Shown here: positions 6,955-15,379 of the stretch, in pieces
Numbering within the stretch: position 1 is the first letter of the stretch
Layout of the letters: each line of letters starts with the position of its first letter
Source of the DNA: Hwanghaeella sp.
GTDB lineage: Bacteria > Pseudomonadota > Alphaproteobacteria > UBA8366 > Aestuariispiraceae
DNA length: 61,767 nucleotides
Assembly: GCA_028282025.1 (NCBI GenBank)
Contig: JANQIT010000015.1
Coordinates: 1-61,767 of the forward strand
Direction: 5' to 3'
Notes under the pieces: model-generated
Told to the model about the DNA's origin: nothing
The model's database searches: none
What the model saw: the letters and a program-made list of their open reading frames with translations, nothing else
Made by a program: the position numbers and the translations under genes

Positions 6955-8991
6955 TCAAGGGCTGTTCCCGCACTCCAGGGGCGAGGTGTTCTTTTCGAAA
7001 TACAAGTCGCAGCCGGACACAACCAGCGCCCCTGCCCGGTCGCGGAAGTCCAATTCCCACTGCCGGGCGTTGCCTTCATCGGCGCGGCGCAGAGACGCAA
7101 ACCCGAATGTGACGCCGCCTACTCCCTGGACCCAATCCGCATCGTAGCCCGCTGTGAATGCGCCGGCCGTTTCGTCGAAGGTGAGATGGGTTTCCTTCTT
7201 CTCCAACGCCGTCCCGCCGTGACCGGCGATAAGCTGATAGGGGCGAGGCCGCGGCAATTCTCCGTCAGTCTCCTCACCGGCGAGAGGGCGGAGAAGTTGG
7301 TAAAGATGGGTATCGCCGGACAGGATCATGGTGACGTCCCCAGCCCCCTCCCCCTTATTCAGGAGCTTCTGTAACCCAACATAGACAGCGTTCGCGGCGA
7401 CCTTCGAAGATTCCTTGTACTGCTTCATCACATCGCAGTAGTCCATTATCGAACCCAGCCGTTCGCAATGGTTCTTGTCCTTATTTTCGGCTTGATCCTG
7501 CGATGAATCCTGGTCCCCGTCTTCGTTGTGCACGTCGCCCTGTTCCTGGCCGTCTGCCGGATCCGGGTTTTCGGCCTGGTCCGGCCCTTCCGCTTGGCCG
7601 CCATCCCCGGCCTGCGCCTGCTGCTCCCGGCTCCCTTCCTGGACATTTGCGCCGTCCTGCTTGTCCGATTTCGGTTTCGGCCGGGACCAGATGGGGCGGT
7701 GCAAACCAAGCCAGATCTGGGTTTCCGGCGGTTGCGCCTGCAGGCTTTCCGCGATCTTCTTGTAGCTTTTCACATTCTGTTCGAACGGCTTGTGCGCCCC
7801 ACCCGTTTCCGCCACATCCGCGGCGATGAAGACATGATCCTTATCCAGCCGGTACACGGCGGGATCGGTGATCGGCTGACATACGTCGTCATCGCCCAAG
7901 GACCCGACCTTCGGGTAGAAGAACAGCAACCAGCCGATGCCGGCGCGGCTGCAACTCTCATGATTGCCCCGCATCGGAATCCATGGCGCGACGGTCAGAA
8001 GCTCCGCCGCCGGAAGGAAGAAATCCCGCTCCCAGGCATCCCAGGTATAGCCGTTGTGACCGTCGCCACAGGGCAGCGGGCTTGCGCATCCCCGCTCCCG
8101 GTAATGATAGTCGCCGACATGCAGTATGACCTGTGGCCTGGGAAAGCGCATCGCGGCCGCGATATCCTGAAACGGCCACTGGAAGGGCTGCAGGCAATGC
8201 TGGTGATCGCCATAGTAGGTGACGCGGCAGCCGGTATCGCCGACCACGGCCATATCCGTTACGGGGTCCGCCCTTCTCGGCAGGGAGACGCGGGTGCCGT
8301 CCTCAAAGATCAGACGGGCCCTGTCGGTCCGGTGGTACTCCGCCTCGCAGATCTTGATCGGAAAGGCGCCCGGGAAACGGTTTTGACGCTCCGCCAGCGG
8401 GTCGTTATCGCGCTCAGTCCCGCCAAGCGCCGGGCAAGCCGCATCCGGCGGCACAATCGCCCGAACGATCAATCCCCCCGACGTGCCCCCGGTCTCCGGA
8501 AGCAGTTGCGTCCAGACGTAGCGCCGTACCGGCGTAGCCGATCTCCGTGTAACGGCGTTGAACTGCGCTTGCTCGGTTGGCTCAAGTTCCTTCAGCACCA
8601 AATGCTTGTCATGGAGATAGAAAACCCCTGAAAAAAAAGCGATCGCAAAAATCAGAAAGAAGAAAACGTACGACAGTGTCGTTGTGAATCGAATCTGACG
8701 GCGAAGCCCTAACATGCTTTCATAAGATCGCCCGCCTTCGCGATTCTTAGCAAAGTTTGCGTACCTGATAATGGTATAGGACGCATTCAGGATGGCGAAG
8801 GATGCCATTAGCAGGACAACTACCAGCACCTGCTCGGTGACAGATGTGAATCGCGAAGCCAGATCGGAGCCCAGCAAAGCCACAATTGCAGCAATTGTGG
8901 CGGAGCCAAGTCCAACGATCACCTTGCTAAAATCAACTATCGTTTGCCAAGAACTCGGCCAACCAACACTCGGTTCATTACTTCCGCTCAT
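6955..8991 (-). CDS. Membrane-anchored calcineurin-like metallophosphoesterase (unknown substrate)
   Basis: 678 residues. Three hydrophobic segments (about 22-42, 53-75 and 106-126) precede a large domain with the full metallophosphoesterase set: GDTG (251-254), HVGDYHY (291-297), RGNHE (341-345), LHRPIW (430-435), SGDTH (558-562) and GHGG (590-593). This is the purple-acid-phosphatase/calcineurin-like dimetal site. With three membrane spans and about a dozen cysteines, the catalytic domain is probably periplasmic. Residues about 440-510 are a Gln/Asp/Gly/Glu low-complexity insert between the last metal motifs. The ATG at 8991 has AAGGA upstream and lies nine bases after the preceding gene: third gene of an operon with 9348-10328 and 9001-9351. 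The substrate is unknown. Confidence 0.85.
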   Translation of the reverse strand: MSGSNEPSVGWPSSWQTIVDFSKVIVGLGSATIAAIVALLGSDLASRFTSVTEQVLVVVLLMASFAILNASYTIIRYANFAKNREGGRSYESMLGLRRQIRFTTTLSYVFFFLIFAIAFFSGVFYLHDKHLVLKELEPTEQAQFNAVTRRSATPVRRYVWTQLLPETGGTSGGLIVRAIVPPDAACPALGGTERDNDPLAERQNRFPGAFPIKICEAEYHRTDRARLIFEDGTRVSLPRRADPVTDMAVVGDTGCRVTYYGDHQHCLQPFQWPFQDIAAAMRFPRPQVILHVGDYHYRERGCASPLPCGDGHNGYTWDAWERDFFLPAAELLTVAPWIPMRGNHESCSRAGIGWLLFFYPKVGSLGDDDVCQPITDPAVYRLDKDHVFIAADVAETGGAHKPFEQNVKSYKKIAESLQAQPPETQIWLGLHRPIWSRPKPKSDKQDGANVQEGSREQQAQAGDGGQAEGPDQAENPDPADGQEQGDVHNEDGDQDSSQDQAENKDKNHCERLGSIMDYCDVMKQYKESSKVAANAVYVGLQKLLNKGEGAGDVTMILSGDTHLYQLLRPLAGEETDGELPRPRPYQLIAGHGGTALEKKETHLTFDETAGAFTAGYDADWVQGVGGVTFGFASLRRADEGNARQWELDFRDRAGALVVSGCDLYFEKNTSPLECGNSP

Positions 8992-9000
8992 TGCCGTCCT

Positions 9001-9351
9001 TCAGTCTTCGCAGCCCAAAAGCAATTCACATACGCTGTCCAAGAATCCAGTGGTCGCCAGCACCCTTATCAAGCTTATCGCGTCAATCTGAACAACTTCG
9101 GATGGGAAGCCCGGAGCACTGTGGTGAGGAAATCTGCTCTCGAATCTCCGGTGAAGCCGACGCATGATTTCATCGAAATTATCCAAGAACTGTTGCTGAG
9201 CTTTAACTCTGTCGTCTTCTGACGGCGCGGCCCTTTTCCAACGGCCATCCATTTCGATTTCGTCAAAAACAGCTAGCAGGATTGTTCTCGACCCATGCGT
9301 CAGTCTTTCATCCGCATTCAGCTTACGCACGAAGTCCGCACGAACGGTCAC
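9001..9351 (-). CDS. Small hypothetical protein, middle gene of the three-gene operon
   Basis: 116 residues, charged and soluble, with no signal peptide, membrane segment or recognised motif; helical in appearance, with a Leu-rich C-terminus. It starts at a GTG (ending at 9351) that overlaps the TGA of the upstream CBS-protein gene in a GTGA arrangement, with AAGGA about eight bases before it, and ends nine bases before the metallophosphoesterase start. This tight coupling says the three products work together. Slightly lower GC than the flanking housekeeping genes fits an acquired block. I do not assign a function. Confidence 0.75.
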   Translation of the reverse strand: MTVRADFVRKLNADERLTHGSRTILLAVFDEIEMDGRWKRAAPSEDDRVKAQQQFLDNFDEIMRRLHRRFESRFPHHSAPGFPSEVVQIDAISLIRVLATTGFLDSVCELLLGCED

Positions 9352-10328
9352 GGCTCATTCCTTTTCGGTGAGTCGACGCGGCTGAAGCGTTCGATCTTAA
9401 CGTTCGTCACCCAGCCCAGGACCTTCTCGCTGGGCAAGCCGGTCGCGGTGACAAAGCAGTCCTGCACGCCTTCTGCTGCGTCCATTTTGGTCTTGGCGGC
9501 GGCAAGGTCGCTGTCTTGCCCGACAAACACGGCTCGCCTGATTTGTGCGGAGAAAGACGGGCTTTCGAGCAGATCTTTCAACGGCTTGCCCGAAAAGAAT
9601 TTTTGAACGCCAGAATCTTCCCTCTGCTCTTTCGACCCCGCATCCACGCCACTGCCACCGCCACCGCCACCGCCACCGCCACCGTCACCGTCACCGTCAC
9701 CATCCGGCTGGCCATTCCCATCACCGTCTGCTCCAGGAGAGCCATCGCCCCCTTTGGAGCCATTCTTCTGAACATCGGATTCCTCAAGCTCCGCCGTTGC
9801 CAGATATTTGTAGAGCAGGCTTTGGTGAATAATGCTGTTGAAAGTACCGTCCGCGTTCAGCACCGGGAAACGGGTAACCCCCGCTTTTACAAGATCCAAA
9901 AGCTCCTTGATCGTCGGTTGCGGATCACTCGAGTTCGCGGGCAGAGTTACCACCATCATCCGAGACCGTGACACCATCGCCGCGGTCACGGGGATATAGG
10001 CCAGATGCGCATTGTCTTTGCCCAAGGCCCGTAATGTCTGCGAGGTGGCCGTCTTGATGCTGTCCGCACTGAAATAGAAGGTGATGATGGCGCCGACCCA
10101 TGTCGCCACAACCGGGACGATGGCGTTGAAGGCCAGGGTTGCGACTTCGTTGGTCTGTTGCGGTTCCAGCCAGGCGACAACGCCGATCAGGCCTGCCGCG
10201 AGCCCGGACAGTAGAAGAAAAGCCCAGCAGACTATCTTTTGAGCAAGCCTGAAAGGCATCCTTACCGAATCGTCGACGCCCGATGAACAGGCCTCGCACC
10301 CCCGCTCCGCGCCTCTTCCCCAGCCCAT
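9348..10328 (-). CDS. Two-TM membrane protein with a split CBS-type pair
   Basis: 326 residues from the ATG ending at 10328, chosen for the AGGGG six bases upstream; an ATG at 10367 would add 13 residues. Two hydrophobic segments (about residues 30-53 and 65-88; the second contains TWVGAIITFYFS) precede a region that reads like CBS motifs: RFPVLNADGTFNSIIHQS (about 155-172) and a second near the C-terminus (DCFVTATG then LGWVTN). Between them sits a Gly/Asp-rich tract encoded by hexanucleotide repeats (9654-9701). CBS pairs sense adenine nucleotides, so this is a plausible membrane sensor. It is the first gene of the operon with 9001-9351 and 6955-8991. Confidence 0.78.
   Translation of the reverse strand: MGWGRGAERGCEACSSGVDDSVRMPFRLAQKIVCWAFLLLSGLAAGLIGVVAWLEPQQTNEVATLAFNAIVPVVATWVGAIITFYFSADSIKTATSQTLRALGKDNAHLAYIPVTAAMVSRSRMMVVTLPANSSDPQPTIKELLDLVKAGVTRFPVLNADGTFNSIIHQSLLYKYLATAELEESDVQKNGSKGGDGSPGADGDGNGQPDGDGDGDGGGGGGGGGGSGVDAGSKEQREDSGVQKFFSGKPLKDLLESPSFSAQIRRAVFVGQDSDLAAAKTKMDAAEGVQDCFVTATGLPSEKVLGWVTNVKIERFSRVDSPKRNEP
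9654..9701. repeat. Hexanucleotide tandem repeat inside the CBS-protein gene
   Basis: Eight perfect units read on the plus strand: five GCCACC followed by three GTCACC. On the coding strand these are GGTGGC (Gly-Gly) and GGTGAC (Gly-Asp) codon pairs. Slippage would change linker length by two residues without a frameshift. Confidence 0.95.
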
Positions 10329-10380
10329 GATCTTCCCCTGACCAGCAAAAGCGGCAAAGCGTATCATATTACCTTAACAG

Positions 10381-10395
10381 AGAAAATTATTTTCT
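10381..10395. promoter_or_regulatory. Palindrome in the AT-rich promoter region of the CBS/phosphoesterase operon
   Basis: The arms AGAAAAT and ATTTTCT flank a single central T. The site lies 53 bases upstream of the chosen start of the CBS-protein gene, in the most AT-rich segment nearby (about 10365-10420). Position and symmetry fit an operator, but AT-rich DNA makes such palindromes by chance. Confidence 0.35.
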
Positions 10396-10539
10396 AATTG
10401 CTATTAAAAATAATGTCCTCGCGGAAACCAAAGCCGGATTGGGCGTCCCGGTCTTTTGAACCGAAGCGAGGCCCATGCTTGAGAAGCGACGGCGGGGGCG
10501 TTAGGGTGCCGCCGGATCAACCACGGTCAGGACCGTATC

Positions 10540-11385
10540 TTGGACGGTGAGAACGGAAAGCCCCGGGGACGGCGGAAAAGGCGGCTGCGCGGCCTGTCTG
10601 TGCACGGCCTTATCCCGAACGCCATTACAGTTTCCGCGACCTGCGCCGGGCTGACGGGCGTGCGCTTTGCGCTGGAGGAGCGCTGGGAATTCGCGGTCGG
10701 CGCGATCCTGGTGGCGGCGATCCTGGATGCGCTGGACGGCCGGATGGCCCGCCTGTTGAACGCCACCAGCAATTTCGGTGCGGAACTGGATTCGCTTTCG
10801 GACTTTGTCGCCTTCGGCGTTTCGCCCGCCCTCATCATGTATTTCTGGGTCTTGAACGCCCTGGGCGGAATCGGCTGGGCGCTGGCCTTGTTCTTCGCCG
10901 TCTGCGCCGGGCTGCGGCTTGCCCGGTTCAACAGCCGGATCGGCACCTTGCCGTCCTATGCCTACAACTATTTTCAGGGCGTTCCGGCCCCGGCCGGCGC
11001 GGGCGTCGGCCTGCTGCCGCTGATCTTCGTGTTGGCCTTCGGGGAAGAGGCGACGCCGCCCGCCGCGCTAATCGGCGCCTGGCTGGTCGCCGTCGGGCTG
11101 TTGATGGTCAGCGAACTGCCGACCTATTCCTTCAAGCGATTCAAAGTGCCGCGCCGCTTCCTGCTGCCGGCGATGGCGGTGGTCGGTCTGGCCGCAGCCG
11201 GTTTCGCCGGTCAGCCCTGGGTCACGCTGTTCGTGCTGCTGGCCGCCTATATCTGCACCTTCCCGCTGTCCTACCGCTCCTTCCGGCGGCTGCGGGAAAA
11301 TGCGGAACGGCGGCAGGATGAAGAGGATCAGGACGGCGATTCCGGTGACGGCGGAGAGCCGGTGACACTGCGCCCCGTCTCCTGA
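10540..11385 (+). CDS. pssA: CDP-diacylglycerol-serine O-phosphatidyltransferase
   Basis: 281 residues, an integral membrane enzyme with about eight hydrophobic segments. It makes phosphatidylserine from CDP-diacylglycerol and serine, the step before Psd. The CDP-alcohol phosphotransferase signature is complete: DALDGRMAR, then G and the D-x3-D pair in GAELDSLSDF (about residues 63-87). The start is a TTG at 10540, preceded by AGGA at seven bases; no ATG is available before the first membrane segment. An arginine-rich N-terminus and an acidic C-terminal tail (EEDQDGDSGDGG) are extra. It is separated from psd by the opposite-strand operon. Confidence 0.94.
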   Translation: MDGENGKPRGRRKRRLRGLSVHGLIPNAITVSATCAGLTGVRFALEERWEFAVGAILVAAILDALDGRMARLLNATSNFGAELDSLSDFVAFGVSPALIMYFWVLNALGGIGWALALFFAVCAGLRLARFNSRIGTLPSYAYNYFQGVPAPAGAGVGLLPLIFVLAFGEEATPPAALIGAWLVAVGLLMVSELPTYSFKRFKVPRRFLLPAMAVVGLAAAGFAGQPWVTLFVLLAAYICTFPLSYRSFRRLRENAERRQDEEDQDGDSGDGGEPVTLRPVS

Positions 11386-11493
11386 TAGCGCCCCCGTGGC
11401 GGAATGAGTGTTGTTCCGACGGAACCGGGACCTAAATCCTCAGCAAAGGCGTTATAGTCGCCGGCCAAAAGAAACCCCCGCGGAGAAGACACC

Positions 11494-13896
11494 ATGGCAC
11501 CCGACGGCCCGACAATGGACCTACCCACCCGGCACACGCCCAGCTACACGGCGGAGGATATCCGCATGCTGGAGGCGCTGGAACGCCGCGTCCGCTGGCT
11601 GAGCACCTGGACGATTCACAACGCCAACCATCTGCGGGACAATCCGGACGGCGTGAAAGTCGGCGGGCACCAATCCTCCTGCGCGTCGATCAATACGATC
11701 ATGACGGCGCTTTATTTCCATGTCCTGACCGAACATGACCGGATCGCAGTCAAACCGCACGGCAGCCCCGTGATGCATGCGATCCAATATCTGCTGGGCA
11801 ATCAGGGCCGGGACAGGCTGGAAAATTTCCGGGGCTATGGCGGCGCGCAATCCTACCCGTCCCGGACCAAGGACAATGAGACGGTCGATTTCTCCACAGG
11901 CTCGGTCGGTCTTGGGGCCGCGGTGACCAACTTCGCCGCGCTGACCCAGGATTATCTGCGCATGAAGGGCATCACGCCCGCGGAACGGCCGCCCGGACGG
12001 ATGATGGCCATCGTCGGCGATGCGGAACTGGACGAAGGCAACATCTATGAATGCCTGATGGACACCTGGAAGCACGATATCCGGAACTGCTGGTGGATCA
12101 TCGACTATAACCGCCAGAGCCTGGACGGCGTGGTCAACGAACACCTGTTTCGGGTGATCGGCCGGATGTTCCGGTCGGTGGGCTGGAACGTGATCACCGT
12201 GAAATACGGCCGCAAGCAGATGGACGCCTTCAAGAAGCCCGGCGGTCGGCTGTTGAAGAAATTCATCAACGAATGCCCGAACGACGTTTATTCGGCATTG
12301 GCCTTCCAAGGCGCTTCCGCCTGGCGGCGTCAGATCCTGGAGGATATCAGCGCAGGCGAAGAGGATATCGGCGACCTGCATGACCTGCTGAACGGATACA
12401 GCGACGACGAGTTGCATGCGGTGATGACCAATCTGGGCGGGCACAGCATGGAAGCGGTGCTGCACGCCTTCGATCAGGTCACCGACGACCGGCCCACCTG
12501 CTTCATCTTCTATACGATCAAGGGCTACGGCCTGCCGCTGATGGGACACAAGGACAACCACGCGGGCCTGATGACGCCGGAACAGATGGCCGCCTTCCAG
12601 AAAGCGGAGGGCGTGCGGCAGGATCACGAATGGGACCTTTTCGAGGGGCTCGACGTGCCGGAAGCGGACGCCCGCGCCTTTATGCGGAAGGCTCCCTACG
12701 CGGCGCGCAAAGCGTTCCACATGCACGATCAGCGCATCCCGGTGCCCGCCGCCCTGACCCTGCCGGCGCAGGAGAAAACCTCCACCCAGGAAGCTTTTGG
12801 GCGCATCCTGAATGAGATCGCCCGCGCGGGCGGCCTGCTGGCGGAACGGATCGTCACCACCTCGCCGGACGTGACCGTCTCCACCAATCTGGGTCCCTGG
12901 GTGAACCAACGCGGCCTGTTTGGGCGGCACGAAAAGGAAGATGCGTTCCGCGAACGCAAGGTTCCCTCAGCCCAGAAATGGAACCGTTCGCCCAAGGGCC
13001 AGCATATCGAACTGGGCATCGCGGAGAATGATCTGTTCCTGAATCTCGCCGCATTGGGCCTGTCGGAAAGCCTGTTCGGCGGACGGCTGCTGCCCATTGG
13101 AACGCTCTACGACCCCTTCATTGCACGCGGATTGGATTCGCTGAACTACGCCTGTTACATGGATGCGCGTTTCATGCTGGTGGCGACCCCCAGCGGCGTG
13201 ACGCTGGCCCCGGAAGGCGGCGCGCACCAGTCGATTTCCACGCCGCTGATCGGCATGGGACAGCCGGGCCTGTTAAGCTTTGAGCCCTCCTTCGCCGACG
13301 AGTTGGCCGAAATCATGCGCTTCGGTTTCGAGTATATGCAGGAAGAAGACGGCGGATCCGTCTATCTGCGGCTCTCCACCCGTCCGGTTCAGCAGATCGA
13401 CCGGGAACTCGACGCGGAGACGAAATCCCATATCACCAAAGGGGGGTACTGGCTGCGCAAGCCCGACCGCGACGCCACCTTCGCCATCGTCTATACGGGC
13501 GCCGTCGCCCCGCAGGCGTTGGAAGCCTTCGACACCCTGGTACAGCACTTCCCGGGCGCGGGCCTGCTGGCCGTCACGTCCGCGGACCGGCTGTACAACG
13601 ACTGGCAGGCGGTGGAGCGCGCCCGGATCAAGGGTACGGATGGCGGCGTCATGGCGCATATTGAGGATCTGCTGGAGCCCCTGGCGGCGAACGCCCGGTT
13701 CTGCACGGTGATCGACGGCCACCCGGCGGCGCTGGCCTGGATGGGCGCGGTGCGCGGCCATTCGGTCGCCCCGCTGGGCGTCGATCATTTTGGCCAGACC
13801 GGCACGCCGACGGACCTATACGACCATTTCGCCATCGATGCACGGAGCATCGAGAAGGCGGCGGAACGGATGCCCAAAGTGCCGAAGACGGTATAG
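11494..13896 (+). CDS. AceE-like thiamine-diphosphate-dependent E1/transketolase-family enzyme
   Basis: 800 residues, somewhat shorter than homodimeric pyruvate dehydrogenase E1 (about 887). The N-terminal half resembles AceE: GGHQSS, FSTGSVGLG, the ThDP-binding segment starting GDAELDEG and ending near DYNRQSLDG, and GHKDNHAGLM. The usual GDG of the ThDP motif reads GDA, as in a subfamily often labelled only transketolase. The C-terminal half holds the pyrimidine-binding region (about 510-600, GIAENDLFLN) and a transketolase C domain. No E2 or E3 gene is nearby, so pyruvate dehydrogenase activity is doubtful; the substrate is open. The start ATG at 11494 follows GGAG by eight bases. It runs in the same direction as the polyamine genes, 242 bases upstream. 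Confidence 0.85.
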   Translation: MAPDGPTMDLPTRHTPSYTAEDIRMLEALERRVRWLSTWTIHNANHLRDNPDGVKVGGHQSSCASINTIMTALYFHVLTEHDRIAVKPHGSPVMHAIQYLLGNQGRDRLENFRGYGGAQSYPSRTKDNETVDFSTGSVGLGAAVTNFAALTQDYLRMKGITPAERPPGRMMAIVGDAELDEGNIYECLMDTWKHDIRNCWWIIDYNRQSLDGVVNEHLFRVIGRMFRSVGWNVITVKYGRKQMDAFKKPGGRLLKKFINECPNDVYSALAFQGASAWRRQILEDISAGEEDIGDLHDLLNGYSDDELHAVMTNLGGHSMEAVLHAFDQVTDDRPTCFIFYTIKGYGLPLMGHKDNHAGLMTPEQMAAFQKAEGVRQDHEWDLFEGLDVPEADARAFMRKAPYAARKAFHMHDQRIPVPAALTLPAQEKTSTQEAFGRILNEIARAGGLLAERIVTTSPDVTVSTNLGPWVNQRGLFGRHEKEDAFRERKVPSAQKWNRSPKGQHIELGIAENDLFLNLAALGLSESLFGGRLLPIGTLYDPFIARGLDSLNYACYMDARFMLVATPSGVTLAPEGGAHQSISTPLIGMGQPGLLSFEPSFADELAEIMRFGFEYMQEEDGGSVYLRLSTRPVQQIDRELDAETKSHITKGGYWLRKPDRDATFAIVYTGAVAPQALEAFDTLVQHFPGAGLLAVTSADRLYNDWQAVERARIKGTDGGVMAHIEDLLEPLAANARFCTVIDGHPAALAWMGAVRGHSVAPLGVDHFGQTGTPTDLYDHFAIDARSIEKAAERMPKVPKTV

Positions 13897-13925
13897 GGCA
13901 CCCTCCCCGGATACCTTCCGAACTG

Positions 13926-13979
13926 CAGAGGGATTCGACCGCCGGAAAAAAGTTTTTCGGATGGGCCAGAATCCCTCTG
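13926..13979. repeat. Nested inverted repeat after the AceE-like gene
   Basis: The perfect 10-bp arms CAGAGGGATT (13926-13935) and AATCCCTCTG (13970-13979) enclose a second inverted repeat around 13942-13960 (CCGGAAAAA facing TTTTTCGG). It lies 30 bases after the stop of the AceE-like gene and 160 bases before ornithine decarboxylase. It could terminate the upstream transcript or belong to the leader of the next gene. Confidence 0.6.
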
Positions 13980-13984
13980 GACAT

Positions 13985-14138
13985 CGGACGACGGATACAC
14001 GATATACGCCGCCTCAGTGGAAAAGAGCCAACGCGGGCTTGCGACTGCGGGTAGAGCCGCGGGTGAGACCGGTTGAGCGCGCAGAGGCTCGATTCCCCGG
14101 TTGACCTTTAACAGGGTTTTAATTGGGAGGGTCGGACA
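13985..14138 (+). promoter_or_regulatory. Structured leader of ornithine decarboxylase; candidate speF-type RNA element
   Basis: About 150 bases of GC-rich non-coding DNA precede ornithine decarboxylase, with repeated complementary blocks (GCGGGTAGAGCCGCGG, ACCGGTTGA and CCGGTTGACC) and then a T-rich run and the GGGAGG ribosome site. Alphaproteobacterial ornithine decarboxylase genes are known to carry a conserved leader called the speF motif (Rfam speF). The match here is by position and general structure only; I could not compare to the consensus. Confidence 0.4.
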
Positions 14139-15353
14139 ATGCGCGAAACCCATCGCGACATCGCTACCTTTGTAGCCGCGCATGCCCCGGATGCGCCGGT
14201 GCATGTCATTTATCCCGAAATTCTAGCCGATACGGCCGAGACCGCCGTCGCCTGTTTTCCGGGCGATGTGCTGTATGCCGTGAAATGCAACGACCATCCG
14301 ATGGTCCTGCAGGCCCTGTACCAGGGCGGCGTAAGGCATTTCGATACGGCCTCCATTGCGGAAATCAAGCAGATCCGCGCGCTGTTTCCCGATGCGGAAT
14401 GCCATTTCATGCATCCGGTGAAACCGGCGGCGGCCATCGCCGAGGCCTTTCACACATATCGTGTGAAGGCGTTCGCTTTGGATCACGAGGACGAACTGGC
14501 GAAGATCGACGCCGCCATCGGCCCGGCGGAACGCAGCGGCGTGATGCTTGCGGTGCGGGTGGAGATGCCGCGCGGGCAGGCGGCCATTGACCTGACCGGC
14601 AAGTTCGGCGCGCCCTTGGACGAGGCGGCCCAGCTTCTGGCCGATTGTCACCGGCTGGGCTACCGCACGGGTCTGACCTTTCATGTCGGGTCCTACTGCA
14701 CCAATCCGGGCGCCTTCCGCGAAGCCATCGAGATCTGCCGCCGGGTGCAGGCCATGGCCGGCGTGCCGCTGGACGTGCTGGATGTCGGCGGCGGCTTCCC
14801 CGCGCCCTATACCGGCACGGAAGGGGTTTTCTACGACTATGTGGAAGAGATAACGGCAGCGGTGCGCGACCTGGATTTCGTCGGGCCGGCGGCCCTGCGC
14901 TGCGAGCCGGGCCGGGGACTTGTCGGCGAAGGTCAGTCGATCCTGACCCGCGTCGATCTGCGCCGCCGCGAAGACCTGTTCATCAATGACGGGGTGTTCG
15001 GCGGCCTGTCGGAACTGAAATGGCTGGGCCCGTATTTTCCGATCCAGGTTCTGCGCCGGACGGAACACGACGATGTCCGCACCGTCGGCGGCGAGGCCGG
15101 CGCGTTCCAGCTTTTCGGCCCGACCTGCGACAGCATCGATTCCTGCCCCGGCCCGTTCGAAATTTCGGACCGTGTGCAGACCGGAGACTGGTTGGAAATC
15201 GGCAAGGTCGGCGCTTATTCGAACGCCTACCGGACGCGGTTCAACGGCTTCCATTCCGACTGCTATATTTATATGGCGGGCCGGCCCTTCTGGGCGGAGA
15301 ATACCGCCGCGCCGCTGTCTGACGCCGAAGAACCCGCCAGAGCGGCGGCCTGA
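14139..15353 (+). CDS. Ornithine/lysine decarboxylase, fold type III (alanine-racemase fold)
   Basis: 404 residues. This PLP enzyme decarboxylates ornithine (or lysine or diaminopimelate-like substrates) to putrescine or cadaverine in the cytoplasm. The PLP-binding lysine lies in YAVKCN (Lys49); the phosphate loop DVGGGFP and CEPGR follow, and the catalytic Cys is in GPTCDSID (Cys330), as in eukaryotic-type ornithine decarboxylases. The start ATG at 14139 is preceded by GGGAGG. Spermidine synthase follows after 26 bases, so the pair makes putrescine then spermidine. A long structured leader suggests post-transcriptional control. Confidence 0.94.
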   Translation: MRETHRDIATFVAAHAPDAPVHVIYPEILADTAETAVACFPGDVLYAVKCNDHPMVLQALYQGGVRHFDTASIAEIKQIRALFPDAECHFMHPVKPAAAIAEAFHTYRVKAFALDHEDELAKIDAAIGPAERSGVMLAVRVEMPRGQAAIDLTGKFGAPLDEAAQLLADCHRLGYRTGLTFHVGSYCTNPGAFREAIEICRRVQAMAGVPLDVLDVGGGFPAPYTGTEGVFYDYVEEITAAVRDLDFVGPAALRCEPGRGLVGEGQSILTRVDLRRREDLFINDGVFGGLSELKWLGPYFPIQVLRRTEHDDVRTVGGEAGAFQLFGPTCDSIDSCPGPFEISDRVQTGDWLEIGKVGAYSNAYRTRFNGFHSDCYIYMAGRPFWAENTAAPLSDAEEPARAAA

Positions 15354-15379
15354 ACTGCGCTGCGAGGGAGGGCGAGACC

